NCBI RefSeq assembly: GCF_902459465.1
Contig: NC_047063.1
Span: forward strand, 18,379,685 to 18,443,684
Reading direction: 5' to 3'
DNA from: Asterias rubens
Taxonomy: Eukaryota > Echinodermata > Asteroidea > Forcipulatida > Asteriidae
DNA length: 64,000 bases
Shown here: positions 24,701 through 35,096 of the stretch, piece after piece
Numbering within the stretch: position 1 is the stretch's first letter
Layout: each line of letters opens with the position of its first letter
The notes under the pieces: model-generated
Database searches by the model: none
The model's input: the letters and a program-made list of their open reading frames with translations, nothing else
Told to the model about the DNA's origin: nothing
Made by a program: the position numbers and the translations under genes

Positions 24701-25756
24701 TTTTTCGGTAACACCATGTGTGTGTCTACTTGCTTTATATTCTACTACCGCAGAGAATTATTTCAAAATTTTGGGAGAGTTCTTACTTCTGAAAAGTACT
24801 GTCCTGCTTTTTAACTACTACCAGGGGCCAATTTCATAGAGCTGCTTATGCAAAAAATTTGCTTAAGCACGAAAATAGCTTGCTTATTTTACACATGTTA
24901 CTGGCAACAATTTCATGCCACATACATTGCTTGTGACTGGTATTTAGCTATTGTTAACACTTACCATAACAATTGAATGGAGTCTTAGCTGGTAATCTGA
25001 TTTTACGAAGCAATGAATTTTTTGCTTAAGCAAAATTTTGTTCTTAAGCAGCTCTATGAAATTGGGCCATGGGCAAAGGTAGAAAACCAGCATTACGTTT
25101 ACAAAAAAAAATAAAATTGGAAAATGAGGCATTGCATGGTGAGGTATCAATTTATATTTGGTATTTATCATGTGTGAATTTACTTGCCAGGTAGATTATG
25201 TTCTTTTGAAAACTTGTCTTGCTTTATATTCTATTATCGCGGAGTAGATATTCTGAATTTGGGAGGCTTCTCATTTCTGAAATGATTAAGAACTCTCCTG
25301 CTTTTTATCTACTACCCGAGCGGAAGGTAGAAAATCGGCCGGGACTACTACTTTAGCTTTAGTGGACCGAGGGGACTTAACGTTATTAACTTCTCTACTG
25401 CGGAGCAAGTTCCAAATGATGACCCTTTCCATTGAGTCTCAATAACACTTTTCTACATTCTCTGTGTAGGTTTATGCCTCGTTGCCATGTGCCTCCTTCA
25501 ACTCATAGGGGGCGCTATAACGATCTGCACCTTCACCTTGATGATGCAATGCTCCCAGCAGGCACCACACCGTATTCAAGCAACACACTACACAGCCTTA
25601 GCAACCATTGAAGTGATGGGTAAATTAGTTTTTATGTCGGTGGCTGGTTGGCTCGTTGACTGGTTGGGATACGGCAAGATGTTCTGTTTGTTTCTCTCAC
25701 TATCTGTCGGTGTACTCGCAATGTTGAGACCGGAAATAAAAGCTTATTTATCGTAA
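21724..25756 (+). CDS. MFSD3: Major facilitator superfamily domain-containing protein 3
   Basis: Multi-pass membrane transporter of the major facilitator superfamily, related to the acetyl-CoA transporter group; the substrate is not established. Exons: 21724-21816, 22528-23197, 23971-24124, 24522-24634, 25470-25756 (TAA), joining in frame to 438 residues (human about 412). The conserved N-terminal helix LLLYFVQGIPYGFQ runs directly across the first splice into AGFLPIFLR and SLTSVGFFK, as in MFSD3. Further signatures are NLTASMQDVIVDAIAI, GAGNTAQVVGYK, GVISQGLSILGSLAGGW and the late HYTALATIEVMGKL helix. A hydrophilic loop (about residues 172-225) separates the two six-helix halves. The start is the first in-frame ATG before the first membrane helix. 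A poly(A) signal AATAAA lies at 25787-25792, 31 bases past the stop. Intron 1 carries two tRNA-like repeats; introns 3 and 4 hold MITEs. Confidence 0.93.
21962..22420 (-). mobile_element. Two tRNA-like repeats in MFSD3 intron 1
   Basis: Copies at about 21962-22110 and 22265-22420, read on the minus strand. Each has GGGCTAGATAGCTCAGTTGG (A box) and GGTTCSAGTCCCACT (B box). Similarity extends on both sides of the tRNA-like part. The anticodon arms differ between copies and the acceptor pairing is lost, so these are repeats and not tRNA genes. A worn copy is at about 61300-61375. Confidence 0.65.
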
Positions 25757-26107
25757 AGCAACTGCTTGGATATCCATTGCCTCAGGAATAAAATGATATG
25801 TATTTTGTTTATTTAATAGGTGTAATAATTGTGTCAGGAGTAAAGAATACTATCTTTGTTCTTATCTTTAACATTATAAGGACTGTATTACATGGTGCTT
25901 TTGTGGACAAAAATCCAAAAAACTTATCCATCTGAAGCAATGGTGTTGGGAAAGACCTATGACGATCCTTTTTAAAGAAACAAACAGCAACTGCAGCACA
26001 CAGTCTAAGTGTCCTTGTGGCCACCTGGCATGTGACCCTCCAGTTGAGTGCAATAATGAATGACCATGCGCAGTAACCAGAAGGCAACACAAGGATAATT
26101 GCTTTAA

Positions 26108-26462
26108 AGCCATTAAACACTTTCGGAACAGAATTTTTTTGTTAAGTTCACAGATTCACAATGACTTACAGGGTTTACAGAAGGTAATGATGAAAGACTT
26201 CTCTTGAAATATTATTCCATGAAATGCTTTACTTTTTGAGAAAACATTAAGACAATATCAATTCTCGATATCGAGAATTACGGATTTATTTTAAACACAT
26301 GTCGTGACACAGCGAAACAAGGGTGGGTTTTCCCGTTATTTTCTCCCGACTCGGATGACTAAGTGAGCCTAATTTTTAACAGGTTTGTTATTTTATATAT
26401 AAGTTGTGATACACGAAGTGTGGGCCTTGGACAATACTGTTTTCGGAAAGTGTCGAATGGCT
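26108..26462 (+). mobile_element. TTAA-type MITE family B (AGCCATTGGACAC ends)
   Basis: 355 bp between TTAA at 26104-26107 and 26463-26466. Ends read AGCCATTAAACACTTTCGG and, inverted, CGAATGGCT; the middle has TCGATATCGAGAATTACGG. Two other copies: 31600-31973 and 59435-59819. Confidence 0.85.
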
Positions 26463-27621
26463 TTAATAAAAAGAAATTTACAGTTCTTCCAAAGCAAATC
26501 ACACTTGATTTTTTTCCCATAAATGGGTCAAAGAGTTTAAGGCCGTATCAGAATTGGAGTCTACAGCTACGGCTACAACTGTTGCTAGGGGTGTTGTAAC
26601 GGAGTTCCTATATACTCTAACCAAAGCCACATAGCTGCCATTTTTCAAAACGGCCTACTTTGATGCAGCTATTGGAAATTGACATGGGAAAGCACAAGTA
26701 AAAACCTGGTGTATAGTAAAGGCAGGCGCCTGGTTTTCCATCTTTTAGAGAGCAAAGCCATTGTCATTTGCAAATGGGCACTTAAATAAGAAAATCTATG
26801 GGAAATGGTTAAAGAGGCACCAAGGCCAAGACTAGGGGCAACAGAGGACACCTCTAAGTAATTCTACGTCTGAAAGGAAGTGTTGACACACAATGCAAAC
26901 AATCTCAGTTAAATCCCTACAAGATGTAAAAGTTATAATTATATTGTTAGCTCAATTCTACCATTATGTATATATTTAATTATGTCATCACGACATGATC
27001 CACTGATGGGTTTTCAAGAAATAATTCACAATAGTTTATGGGTTTTTAGTTGAACTGTTTTTCTCAGGTAAGAAATATTTCTAATAAATAAGTTGAAGCA
27101 GAATTTTTTTTCCCCAAGGTGTAGTTTATTGACGTCTCTACTGGTTAATTATTCTGATGACAGTGTGTAGAAGCAACATGTTTGTAGCAGGCATGATTTT
27201 TGGCTCCTGGAGGGGCTGACCTATAGTACATGTGTAGGCTTTTATAAACCTTTTCCTTGGCGGGGTATTTAATTACAATATTGATGATTTTTTTTCAAGG
27301 GCAAAACAAAAAACATTGTGCCTGGTATCATTGTAGCAACAAAGGTGATACAGCAAAACAAACATCCCATCTAATGGACAAAGCAATTGAACATGATCAA
27401 GTATTTTTTTAATTTTTATGCAAGTCGCCAGACACAAGGCCTGAAGGCCACTTCAAGGTGTGGGCTACAATTATTTTTGTCCAGAGGCCGTTGCCACCTA
27501 CTCCTAGGGCTGAAACAGGGTTACCCTTTTACAGTCCATATGGATGTATGCTTGGGTATCATTGCTCAAGGACAGAAAGTACAGTGACCAGGAACCAAAC
27601 ACACACTCTTACAACACCAGG

Positions 27622-27900
27622 GGTTGATTTTTTACAAAGAGTTATGAATAGTCTTATCTCGAGTTAGGACAAGTTACTTGTCCTAACTTAGGACAAGTTA
27701 CTTGTGTTAACTTAGGACTAGCCATGCGATTTTAATATCTCTTAGGACTAGTCCTAAGTTCGGACTAGTCCTAACTCTTTGTGAAATCGACCCCTGGGGT
27801 TGATTTTACAAAGAGTTTAGAATAGTCTTATCTCAAACACTAGCTTTAAGAACTCCTAGGACAAGTCCTAAATTAGGAAAAATTTTTGTGAAACTGACCG
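27622..27900 (+). mobile_element. Two adjacent TAGGACTAGTCCTA palindromic MITEs
   Basis: A full palindrome to about 27797 (ends GGGGTTGATTTTTTACAAAG and CTTTGTGAAATCGACCCC), followed directly by a shorter copy starting GGGGTTGATTTTACAAAG. Located in the MFSD3-MRPL2 spacer. Confidence 0.7.
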
Positions 27901-28250
27901 ACTCGAGTCGGATGCACTATATCCCTTCACAACGACACTTCACCAATAGAACAAAACGAAAAAAACATTTAACTTGGCATTACACTCTGAATCACCTTTA
28001 TTTGTAACAGTCTTTGATAATGCATGAATTTTGTACAAAGTAAGGAGCGATTGCAAAGTGTAATCTCTGACCACAGCATCCACGAATGGACACCAACCCT
28101 CAGAATTCTGAAAAGCGATTCATGCATGAATCATTTCTCACATTCAAATGTTTGGGGGATGGGAATCCTTTCTCAAAGCAGTTTATACTACCTACAGCTG
28201 TAGTACTTCATTAAGTTTTGGAGTATTTAGCCATTTATGACCCTACCCTT

Positions 28251-28850
28251 AAAGGCACTGGACACTGTTGGTAATTACTCAAAATAATTCTAAGCATTAA
28301 AACTTACTTGGTAACGAGCAACTGAAAGCTGTTGATAGTATAACACATTGTGAGACACTGCTCCCTCTGAGGTAATGTAATTTTAGAGAAAGAGGTTATT
28401 TCTCACTCAAATATTAAAGACAGCGGACACTATTGGTAATTGTCAAAGACTAGTCTTCACAGTTGGTGTATCTCAACATATGCATAAAATAACAAACCTG
28501 TGAAAATTTGAGCTCAATCTGTCGTCGAAGTTACGAGATAATAATGAAAGAAAAAACACCCCTGTCACAAGAAGTCGTGTGCTTTCTGATGCTTGATTTC
28601 GAGACCTCAAGTTTAGAATTTGAGGTCTCGAAATCAAATTTGTGGAAAATTACTTCTTTCTAGAAAACTACGTCACTTCAGAGGGAGCTGTTTCTCACAA
28701 TGTTTTATACTATCAACCTCTCCCCATTACTCGTAATCAAGAAAGGTTTTATGATGATAATTATTTTGAGTACTTACCAATAGAGTCCACTGCCTTTAAA
28801 AGCCTTTTATTATGTATCTAAAAGCACACAAATGTTTGCAACAAGGTTTT
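28251..28850. mobile_element. Family A MITE with a second copy nested inside
   Basis: The outer copy starts at 28251 and is interrupted at TTAA by a full inverted copy (28418-28799). It resumes at about 28800 with AGCCTTTTATTATG, the same continuation seen uninterrupted near 11228. It lies just past the MRPL2 stop, so its distal part may supply the 3' UTR. Confidence 0.65.
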
Positions 28851-28924
28851 TTTTGTTGTTAAAAGTGGCCGAGGGAAATCTATATTTGGAAATGAGTACA
28901 ATTTCTTTGGGGTTTTTAGTTCAT

Positions 28925-31900
28925 TTACACGCTTATATGTGTTCCTTTTTTGTCTGGACTCCTGTAGACTTTCAGAGGAGGTGGAGGATGGATTTTCCTG
29001 CCAGCCCATCCACCCTTTCTCTGCCAAAGGCCACTCGATGGACGCCAACCAAGCCATCTATTCCTACCAGCTTTGCCTATAAATAAGAAAAAATTTGAGA
29101 CAAATTTGTACCGTGGCAACTCCAGGGCCCAATTTCATTGAGTTTCTTAAGCAGAAAATATTGCTCAATAAGTGTCTGCTAAGCAGAAAAGAAGCAGGGC
29201 ACCAGTCACAAATTGTGCATGTGACATGGTTGTCTGGCTGGGAACCTTATTCTGGTAAGCATTGGTCTGATTGGTTGTGCTTGGCAACTTGTTGTGCTTT
29301 TAAAAGCAGTTTTATGAAATGGGCGATTTTTGAACGCTAGGTGACCATTAATTACTTGGTTCTGAAGATGCAAACAACTCTGAGAACAATGGCTTTACCA
29401 GCCTTCGATTTCACCAAACTCTTCCTACCTTATGATTAATCTTAGGACTTATGACGAGTTAAGTTCCATATCCATAGACATAGGACACATTGAACTCATC
29501 CTAAGTTAGTACGAGTTAATTGTCCAAACACCAGATAGAATTAATCCCAGCATTTCGTAAAATTGACTGTTGGCAAGTCTGCTGCCACCAAGTGACCCAA
29601 AAGTCTCCAACTGAGCCTTTGACAGAAGTCATTGTCCTGTTCAGAGCTAATTTGATTTTATTGACTCATCACTCACCAATGGGTTTCTTATTGTGATCCT
29701 CGTTGGAGACACGCCCAACTGTTGCCATACACTTCTCGCTGACGCTGATCTGTTGTTTAGATGGCAGCTGAAGGATCACCTGACCGCCAGTCTTGCGAAT
29801 GACCTGAGCGCTCGTACCCGCTGCTCTGACGTAGGACCCACCGGCGCCCTCGAAGACCTCTACGCTATGGACGAGGCAACCGATGGGGAGAGCTCCTAAG
29901 GGGTACGCATCACCTTCATTTGCAGCAACTTCAAAGAAATCAAAGTAGGCAATTATAATTTAAAGCCAAGCCATAAATCTCATAGAGGGGCTCCAAGGTC
30001 AATTGAGTTTTCTGATGCAATCATTTTACAACGGATCGAATGCTCACGAAACACTACAAGTCTCTAATATCATGTTAAAATGGTTTAAATGTAGATGTTC
30101 ACATGATGTTACTGCAAGTCAAATGTACAATTTAAAATAATATATATCTTTGATGTGTGAAAACAATTTTAAACGCAGTGGACACTTAGTAATTAAATGT
30201 ACTAAAAATAATTGTTAGCATAAAAACTTACTTGTTAACAAGCAATGGAGAGCTGCTGATAGTATAAAACATTGTGAGAAACAGCTCCCTCTGAAGTAAC
30301 ATAGTTATTCAAGAACAAAGTAATTTTCCACAAATTTAATTTCGAGACCTCAGAATTAGATTTTGAGGTCCCGAAATTAAGCATCTAAAAGCACACAACG
30401 TCGTGTGACGAGGGTGTTTTTTCTTCCATTATTATCTCGCAACTTTGACGACCAATTGAGTTCAAATTTTCACAGGTCTGTAAATACTGTGCATATGTTG
30501 GGATACACCAAGTGAGAAGACTGGACTTTGACAATTACCAAATTTGTCCAGTTTCTTTAAACTATCTGTTTGCTCCTTGTGACCTTACCTGTCATTCTAC
30601 CGATGACACCGGATGTTTTGATGATGTCACCTTTTTCCATGTTGATTGTGGCAAGTATCCAACGTTTGTGGTTACCAGCGGCAACCATAGCAATGTTTGC
30701 AGTCCGGCAGGGGTCATACCTGACCTGGAGTACCTTCTCTTCTTTGGGGGCGCCTTCCTCAGGACCGATGCGTTTGAAGTCCACCATACGATAGCGTCGT
30801 TTGTGGCCGCCACCTCGACCAGTGACGGTAACTCTGCCTGAAAATTGTGTGGACAGTTTGGTGGTCATAAGACTAAAAATAGATTTTAATTGTGTAAAAA
30901 TATTTTCGAATACCCTTATCCAGCGCTTTTCTGAAAAGATGTTACGTCATAGTTTGGAGCTCCAATTGGTATAGCCGCTTTGTTGCAGCGTGGAGGTACA
31001 AAAAAGCAAACTCCCAAGCATGACGACAAAGCATTGTCATTTTGATGGCGCCGTCAACGGCAGAAGTGTTTTTAGTTTTACAAAACCTTGAGGATGGAGC
31101 CTGATTTTTTAATTGATAATTACAAAAAATTCAGAAGTGTACAAATATCAAAATTACATTTAAATGGTGAACAAATGCATTATAAACAAGTTTAAATAGC
31201 AATTATATACAAAAAATACTACACCATGTGGACAGTGGACACTATTGACATATTGTTGCAGTTTTACTATATTTTTATTTGGCACATGCTTCTAAAATTT
31301 AGCATATTTTATGCTAAAAGTTTACTTCAGCATATGACACAATAACAATCCAATCAAAATTCTTGCAAACTATTTAAATATACAGCCTTTTCTTGAATAT
31401 CAAGAACTCAAAGTCGGGCCTGTATGCTTCGTATTTGAAAGGGCAAGGGTACCAAGGCATTTTCTCAATGGTGAAGGACACCCTATCAGGAAATTATAAA
31501 TTTCCACTGGAGCATTTTAAGATAACAAAGGCATTAAACAAGGGGCATGGAGGCAATCACCTTCGTTGCCCCTGTGAAATTTCAGTGCAGTCCTGTTAAA
31601 GCCATTATACACTTTCGAACAGAAAAAAAAGAAAAAAAGTTCACAGATTTACAAATAACTTACATGGTTTAGAGAAGGTAATGGTGAAAGACTTTCTCTT
31701 TAAATATTGTTTGATGAAATGCTTTACTTTGTGAGAAAACATTAAAACGATTATCACTTCTCGATATCTCAATATCGAGAATTACGGATTTATTTTAAAC
31801 ACATGTCATGACACGGCGAAACATGCGGAAACAATGGTGGGTTTTCCCGCTATTTTCTCCCAACTCCGATGACCGATTGAGCCTTAATTTTCACAGGTTT

Positions 31901-32316
31901 TTTATTTAATATATAAGTTGTGATACACAAAGTGTGGGCCTTTGGACAATACTGTTTACCGAAAGTAATGGCTTTAAATAAAGCAAGTTACCTGTATTGT
32001 TGCGACCAGCAGATTTAGTCAACCCGAGAGGTTTGACCGTGTACTTCGGTGTACTCTTCCATGGAATGAATTTATAGGTCACACTCGACGTATGGAAATC
32101 TGATCTTACACAAAAAGTTCCAAAATGTTGCTTTTCTCCAGGTAAAAGACAAGTTGGCTTGACTATTGGCCATACAGACACTGGACGGTGCAGGGATTGT
32201 GGTATCTGGGTGTTCACTGAATAACTGCGGATTGTTCTCATTAGTTGTTGTTGACAATCATTTTGACTTGTGAGTGCAAGGGACTGCAGTCGACTGCATA
32301 ACGTCGCCAACTTCAT
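28925..32316 (-). CDS. MRPL2: Mitochondrial large ribosomal subunit protein uL2m
   Basis: Component of the mitochondrial 39S subunit near the peptidyl-transferase centre, homologous to bacterial L2. Minus-strand exons: 32316-31992, 30837-30589, 29928-29677, 29076-28925 (TAA), giving 325 residues against about 305 in human. Residues 1 to about 60 are basic and Ser/Arg-rich without acidic clusters, as expected of a mitochondrial targeting peptide. The RNA-binding domain shows [42 protein letters not shown] and [14 protein letters not shown]. The C-terminal domain shows [17 protein letters not shown], then [13 protein letters not shown] and [10 protein letters not shown], the L2 loop near the peptidyl-transferase site. 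A possible AATAAA for this strand is at 28811-28806. Convergent with MFSD3; divergent from LSM8. A TTAA-type MITE ends 17 bases past the exon 1 donor. Confidence 0.97.
30172..30554 (+). mobile_element. TTAA-type MITE family A in MRPL2 intron 2
   Basis: Full-length family member with diverged left end; its right end lies about 35 bases past the exon 2 donor of MRPL2 (exon ends 30589 on the minus strand). Confidence 0.75.
31600..31973 (+). mobile_element. TTAA-type MITE family B in MRPL2 intron 1
   Basis: 374 bp with TTAA at 31596-31599 and 31974-31977. On the minus strand its nearer end is 17 bases inside the intron from the MRPL2 exon 1 donor (31991-31990). An abutting CAGGCCTG-type repeat (31416 to about 31590) ends at the other TTAA. 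Confidence 0.85.
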
Positions 32317-32407
32317 TTTGTGAATTGTTGTAGAAGGACTTTCATCTGAAAGGGAAACAAATTTAAGTTTTAGTGATCAAACCTTCCGGGTGTAGACCAA
32401 CATTAGT

Positions 32408-32885
32408 TCAGGCCTGATACTTCAAGGAGGCAACAAAGGCGATTGCCTCCGTGCCCCCTGGTCATTGCCTTGGTGCCCTTGAAATGCTCCAGTACAAATT
32501 TGCAATTTCATCATAGGGTGCCCTTTACCGAGAAAAAAATGCCTTGGTGCCCTTGCCCTTTCAAAAACGAAGCATACAGCCCTGATAGTTTATAATCACA
32601 GCAACAAACAAAATCATAAGATTCCATTCGAACCCTGTGAGTTTAGTTTGCCATTAAAACCTTTACTGAGCTAGGCAGATTGGCTAGCCTATGGAATTCT
32701 CCACTCAGTCAGGCCTGTATGCTTCGTCTCTGAAAGAGCAAGGGCACCGAGGCATTTTCTTCTTATGAAGGGCACCCTATATGAGGAAATTGTTAATTTC
32801 TACTGGAGCATTTCAAGGGCACCAAGGCAACGCCCAGGGGGCCTGGAGGCAATCGCCTTTGTTGCCTTCGTGAAGTATCAGGCTT
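32408..32885. repeat. Inverted pair of CAGGCCTGTATGCTTC repeats
   Basis: Two copies of a repeat of about 177 bp in opposite orientation. Each end carries CAGGCCTG followed by ATACTTC or TATGCTTCG. The interior repeats GCCTTGGTGCCCTTG. Other copies: 31416-31590, 37723-37902, 40237-40396; fragments in RPN1 introns near 46145-46280, 47500-47640 and 48405-48500. Confidence 0.7.
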
Positions 32886-33142
32886 GTCTTCCTCTCCCAT
32901 GTACCTATGTCACAAGCTTCACACATTGTCTGGACTAATTGCAGTGCATGCAGCGCATTCCATAAAGGTTAGATTTAGAACAGTGAGTGAAAAAGTATGT
33001 GGAGGTGGGATATGGAAAAATTCCCTCATGATTTGATATGCATGATTGGGATCAATCAATGAGGGAAGTAATTTGAAAGGAAATTTTTAAAAAAAATCTA
33101 CAATTACAAAATATCTTTTTATTTAATAATTTATTAAAAATA

Positions 33143-33285
33143 ACGGATAATTTTCCATTTGGCGCCACCACTTTCTCACTCTTTTTTACAAAAATGGATA
33201 TCTCATTGAGGTAAATTAGATACTATATTATTTCATATCGAATGAAAAAGTGGTGGCGCCATACGGAAACTTTTCCAAAATAACA
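33143..33285. mobile_element. GGCGCCACCACTTT palindromic MITE
   Basis: Inverted ends CATTTGGCGCCACCACTTTC and AAGTGGTGGCGCCATACGG. A second copy at 35305-35470 lies in LSM8 intron 1 and fragments at 50-76 and 51083-51140. Confidence 0.75.
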
Positions 33286-33444
33286 ATAATAATCCAAACA
33301 AAACACCCGGGTACGTCAAGCTATACATATTCTTCCTACAACTATAATATATAACATTAACAAGGTCCATTCAAAAACTGCCCCTTTCTCCATTGCCGCC
33401 CCCCCTCCCCATTTCCCCGCCCCCAAACCGTGCACCAAAACACC

Positions 33445-34509
33445 TAGTTGCGATAATCGTAACCCTCCATCCTCCCGACGGTCGGAGACCGGAGGGTTAC
33501 GACACAAGACTGATATTATCGGTGTAACTAGCAGTTTTGACCAGTTTTTGCCAGACTCGTGATCAGATTCGTCCTTTTTTTTCCACTTTCCAAAATCATG
33601 ACAGACATTCTAAACACATGGAGTTGATCTTTATTGTATGACAACGTCATCTGGAACCCTTAAAACTACATCATGAAAATATTTGGCAGAAAAAACGACA
33701 AAAACTTACCAAAAGACTGACCGAATATATCCACAATCCATAGCGGGACCAACTACGTCGCACTTGCTTGGCAACAACCAATCAGCGTGACCCAACCATC
33801 GATGTCGTATGCGTATCGGCCATTCCAGCTTGCAAACTCACCGCCTGTGTGTGTAAGCACCGATCCCCCGCACCGAGTGCGCAGCATGCAGGCATGTACA
33901 TGTACATGTATTGTGTACACTTGCACACATACACACAACGTCAGGGTGTGTTTGGCCATGTGGGGGTATGGAGCAGCACACGGTACTTACGAGCTGTATA
34001 GTTTGTGCACGCACGATGTTCATACAGTACATGTACATGTACATGTACATGCCTGCATGCTGCGCACTCGGTGCGGGGGATCGGTGCTTACACTCACAGG
34101 CGGTGAGTTTGCAAGCTGGAATGGCCGATACGCATACGACATCGATGGTTGGGTCACGCTGATTGGTTGTTGCCAAGCAAGTGCGACGTTCAAAATCACT
34201 AGTTGGTCCCGCTATGGATTATGGATATATTCGGTCAGTCTTTTGGTAAGTTTTTGTCGTTTTTTCTGCCAAATATTTTCATGATGTTGTTTTAAGGGTT
34301 CCAGATGACGTTGTCATACAATAAAGATCAACTCCATGTGTTTAGAATGTCTGTCATGATTTTGGAAAGTGGAAAAAAAGGACGAATCTGATCACGAGTC
34401 TGGCAAAAACTGGTCAAAACTGCTAGTTACACCGATAGTATCAGTCTTGTGTCGTAACCCTCCGGTCTCCGACCGTCGGGAGGATGGAGGGTTACGATTA
34501 TCGCAACTA
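33445..34509. mobile_element. Long-TIR foldback element with 9-bp TSD (Mutator-like)
   Basis: 1,065 bp bounded by the perfect 9-bp repeat CAAAACACC at 33436-33444 and 34510-34518. Ends are TAGTTGCGATAATCG and CGATTATCGCAACTA. The arms (about 33445-33907 and 34023-34509) are near-perfect inverted repeats. They differ by a 12-base insertion (TCAAAATCACTA, about 34190-34201) and a few substitutions, around a spacer of about 115 bases edged by ACATGTACATGT. Open frames in the arms are palindrome artefacts; no transposase is seen. Confidence 0.9.
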
Positions 34510-35096
34510 CAAAACACCAATCAAAATTTTCAGCTGGAGTTCATGTGTATGCATACCGCAATTTTACACCTACATTTCCGACAGCAAAACAACTAAGTAT
34601 AAACTAAACACAAAATATTCAATATACATACCAATGCAATTGTTCTGCCAACTTTTTGAAGCCAAAATATCACACCAACTGACTAACCTTGCGCTACCTC
34701 TTTAACTTTGGTCCACACTCACACCGGTCTATTTTACACAGCGCCACCATCGGTCACGTTTGGAGTCGCAGTTAAAACAACTTTTATTTTAAATTAATAA
34801 AAAAATAGCTTTGTATTATTTTATAAAATTCCACTTAACTAAAATATAACAATTTTCAATACTAAGAAATATTTTATAGCATTTTAATAAAAATAGTATT
34901 GAGTTTGATTTGATTACAGTAAAACAAAATCGTGTTCCTTGAGTGGGACTGTCATGGCAGCACCCGCGATAAAAATTAAAACGTGAAACTGTCGTTTGTA
35001 ACACACAAACAGTGAGTAAACACTACGTAATAACTAATTATTCTCAACCATTTTGCAAGCACGGTTTTCCAGAGGTCACATCCAGATTTGTTCGAG

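Larger units (their letters stand above)
25757..28924. other. Convergent MFSD3-MRPL2 spacer
   Basis: Contains the MFSD3 poly(A) signal (25787-25792), a family B MITE, two TAGGACTAGTCCTA MITEs and the nested family A pair. The stretch 26470-27600 shows no feature I can name. Confidence 0.65.
32317..35096. other. Divergent MRPL2-LSM8 spacer with transposons
   Basis: Holds two opposite copies of the CAGGCCTG-type repeat (32408-32584 and 32710-32885), a GGCGCCACCACTTT MITE (33143-33285) and the 1,065-bp foldback element (33445-34509). Promoters are probably near 32320-32400 and 34700-35090; neither shows a TATA box. Confidence 0.65.

Noticed and set aside
33768-34284. Long open frames on both strands (up to 165 codons) in the MRPL2-LSM8 spacer
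   Set aside because: They lie in the arms of the foldback element and mirror each other across strands; no protein family is recognisable and the frames are explained by the palindrome.
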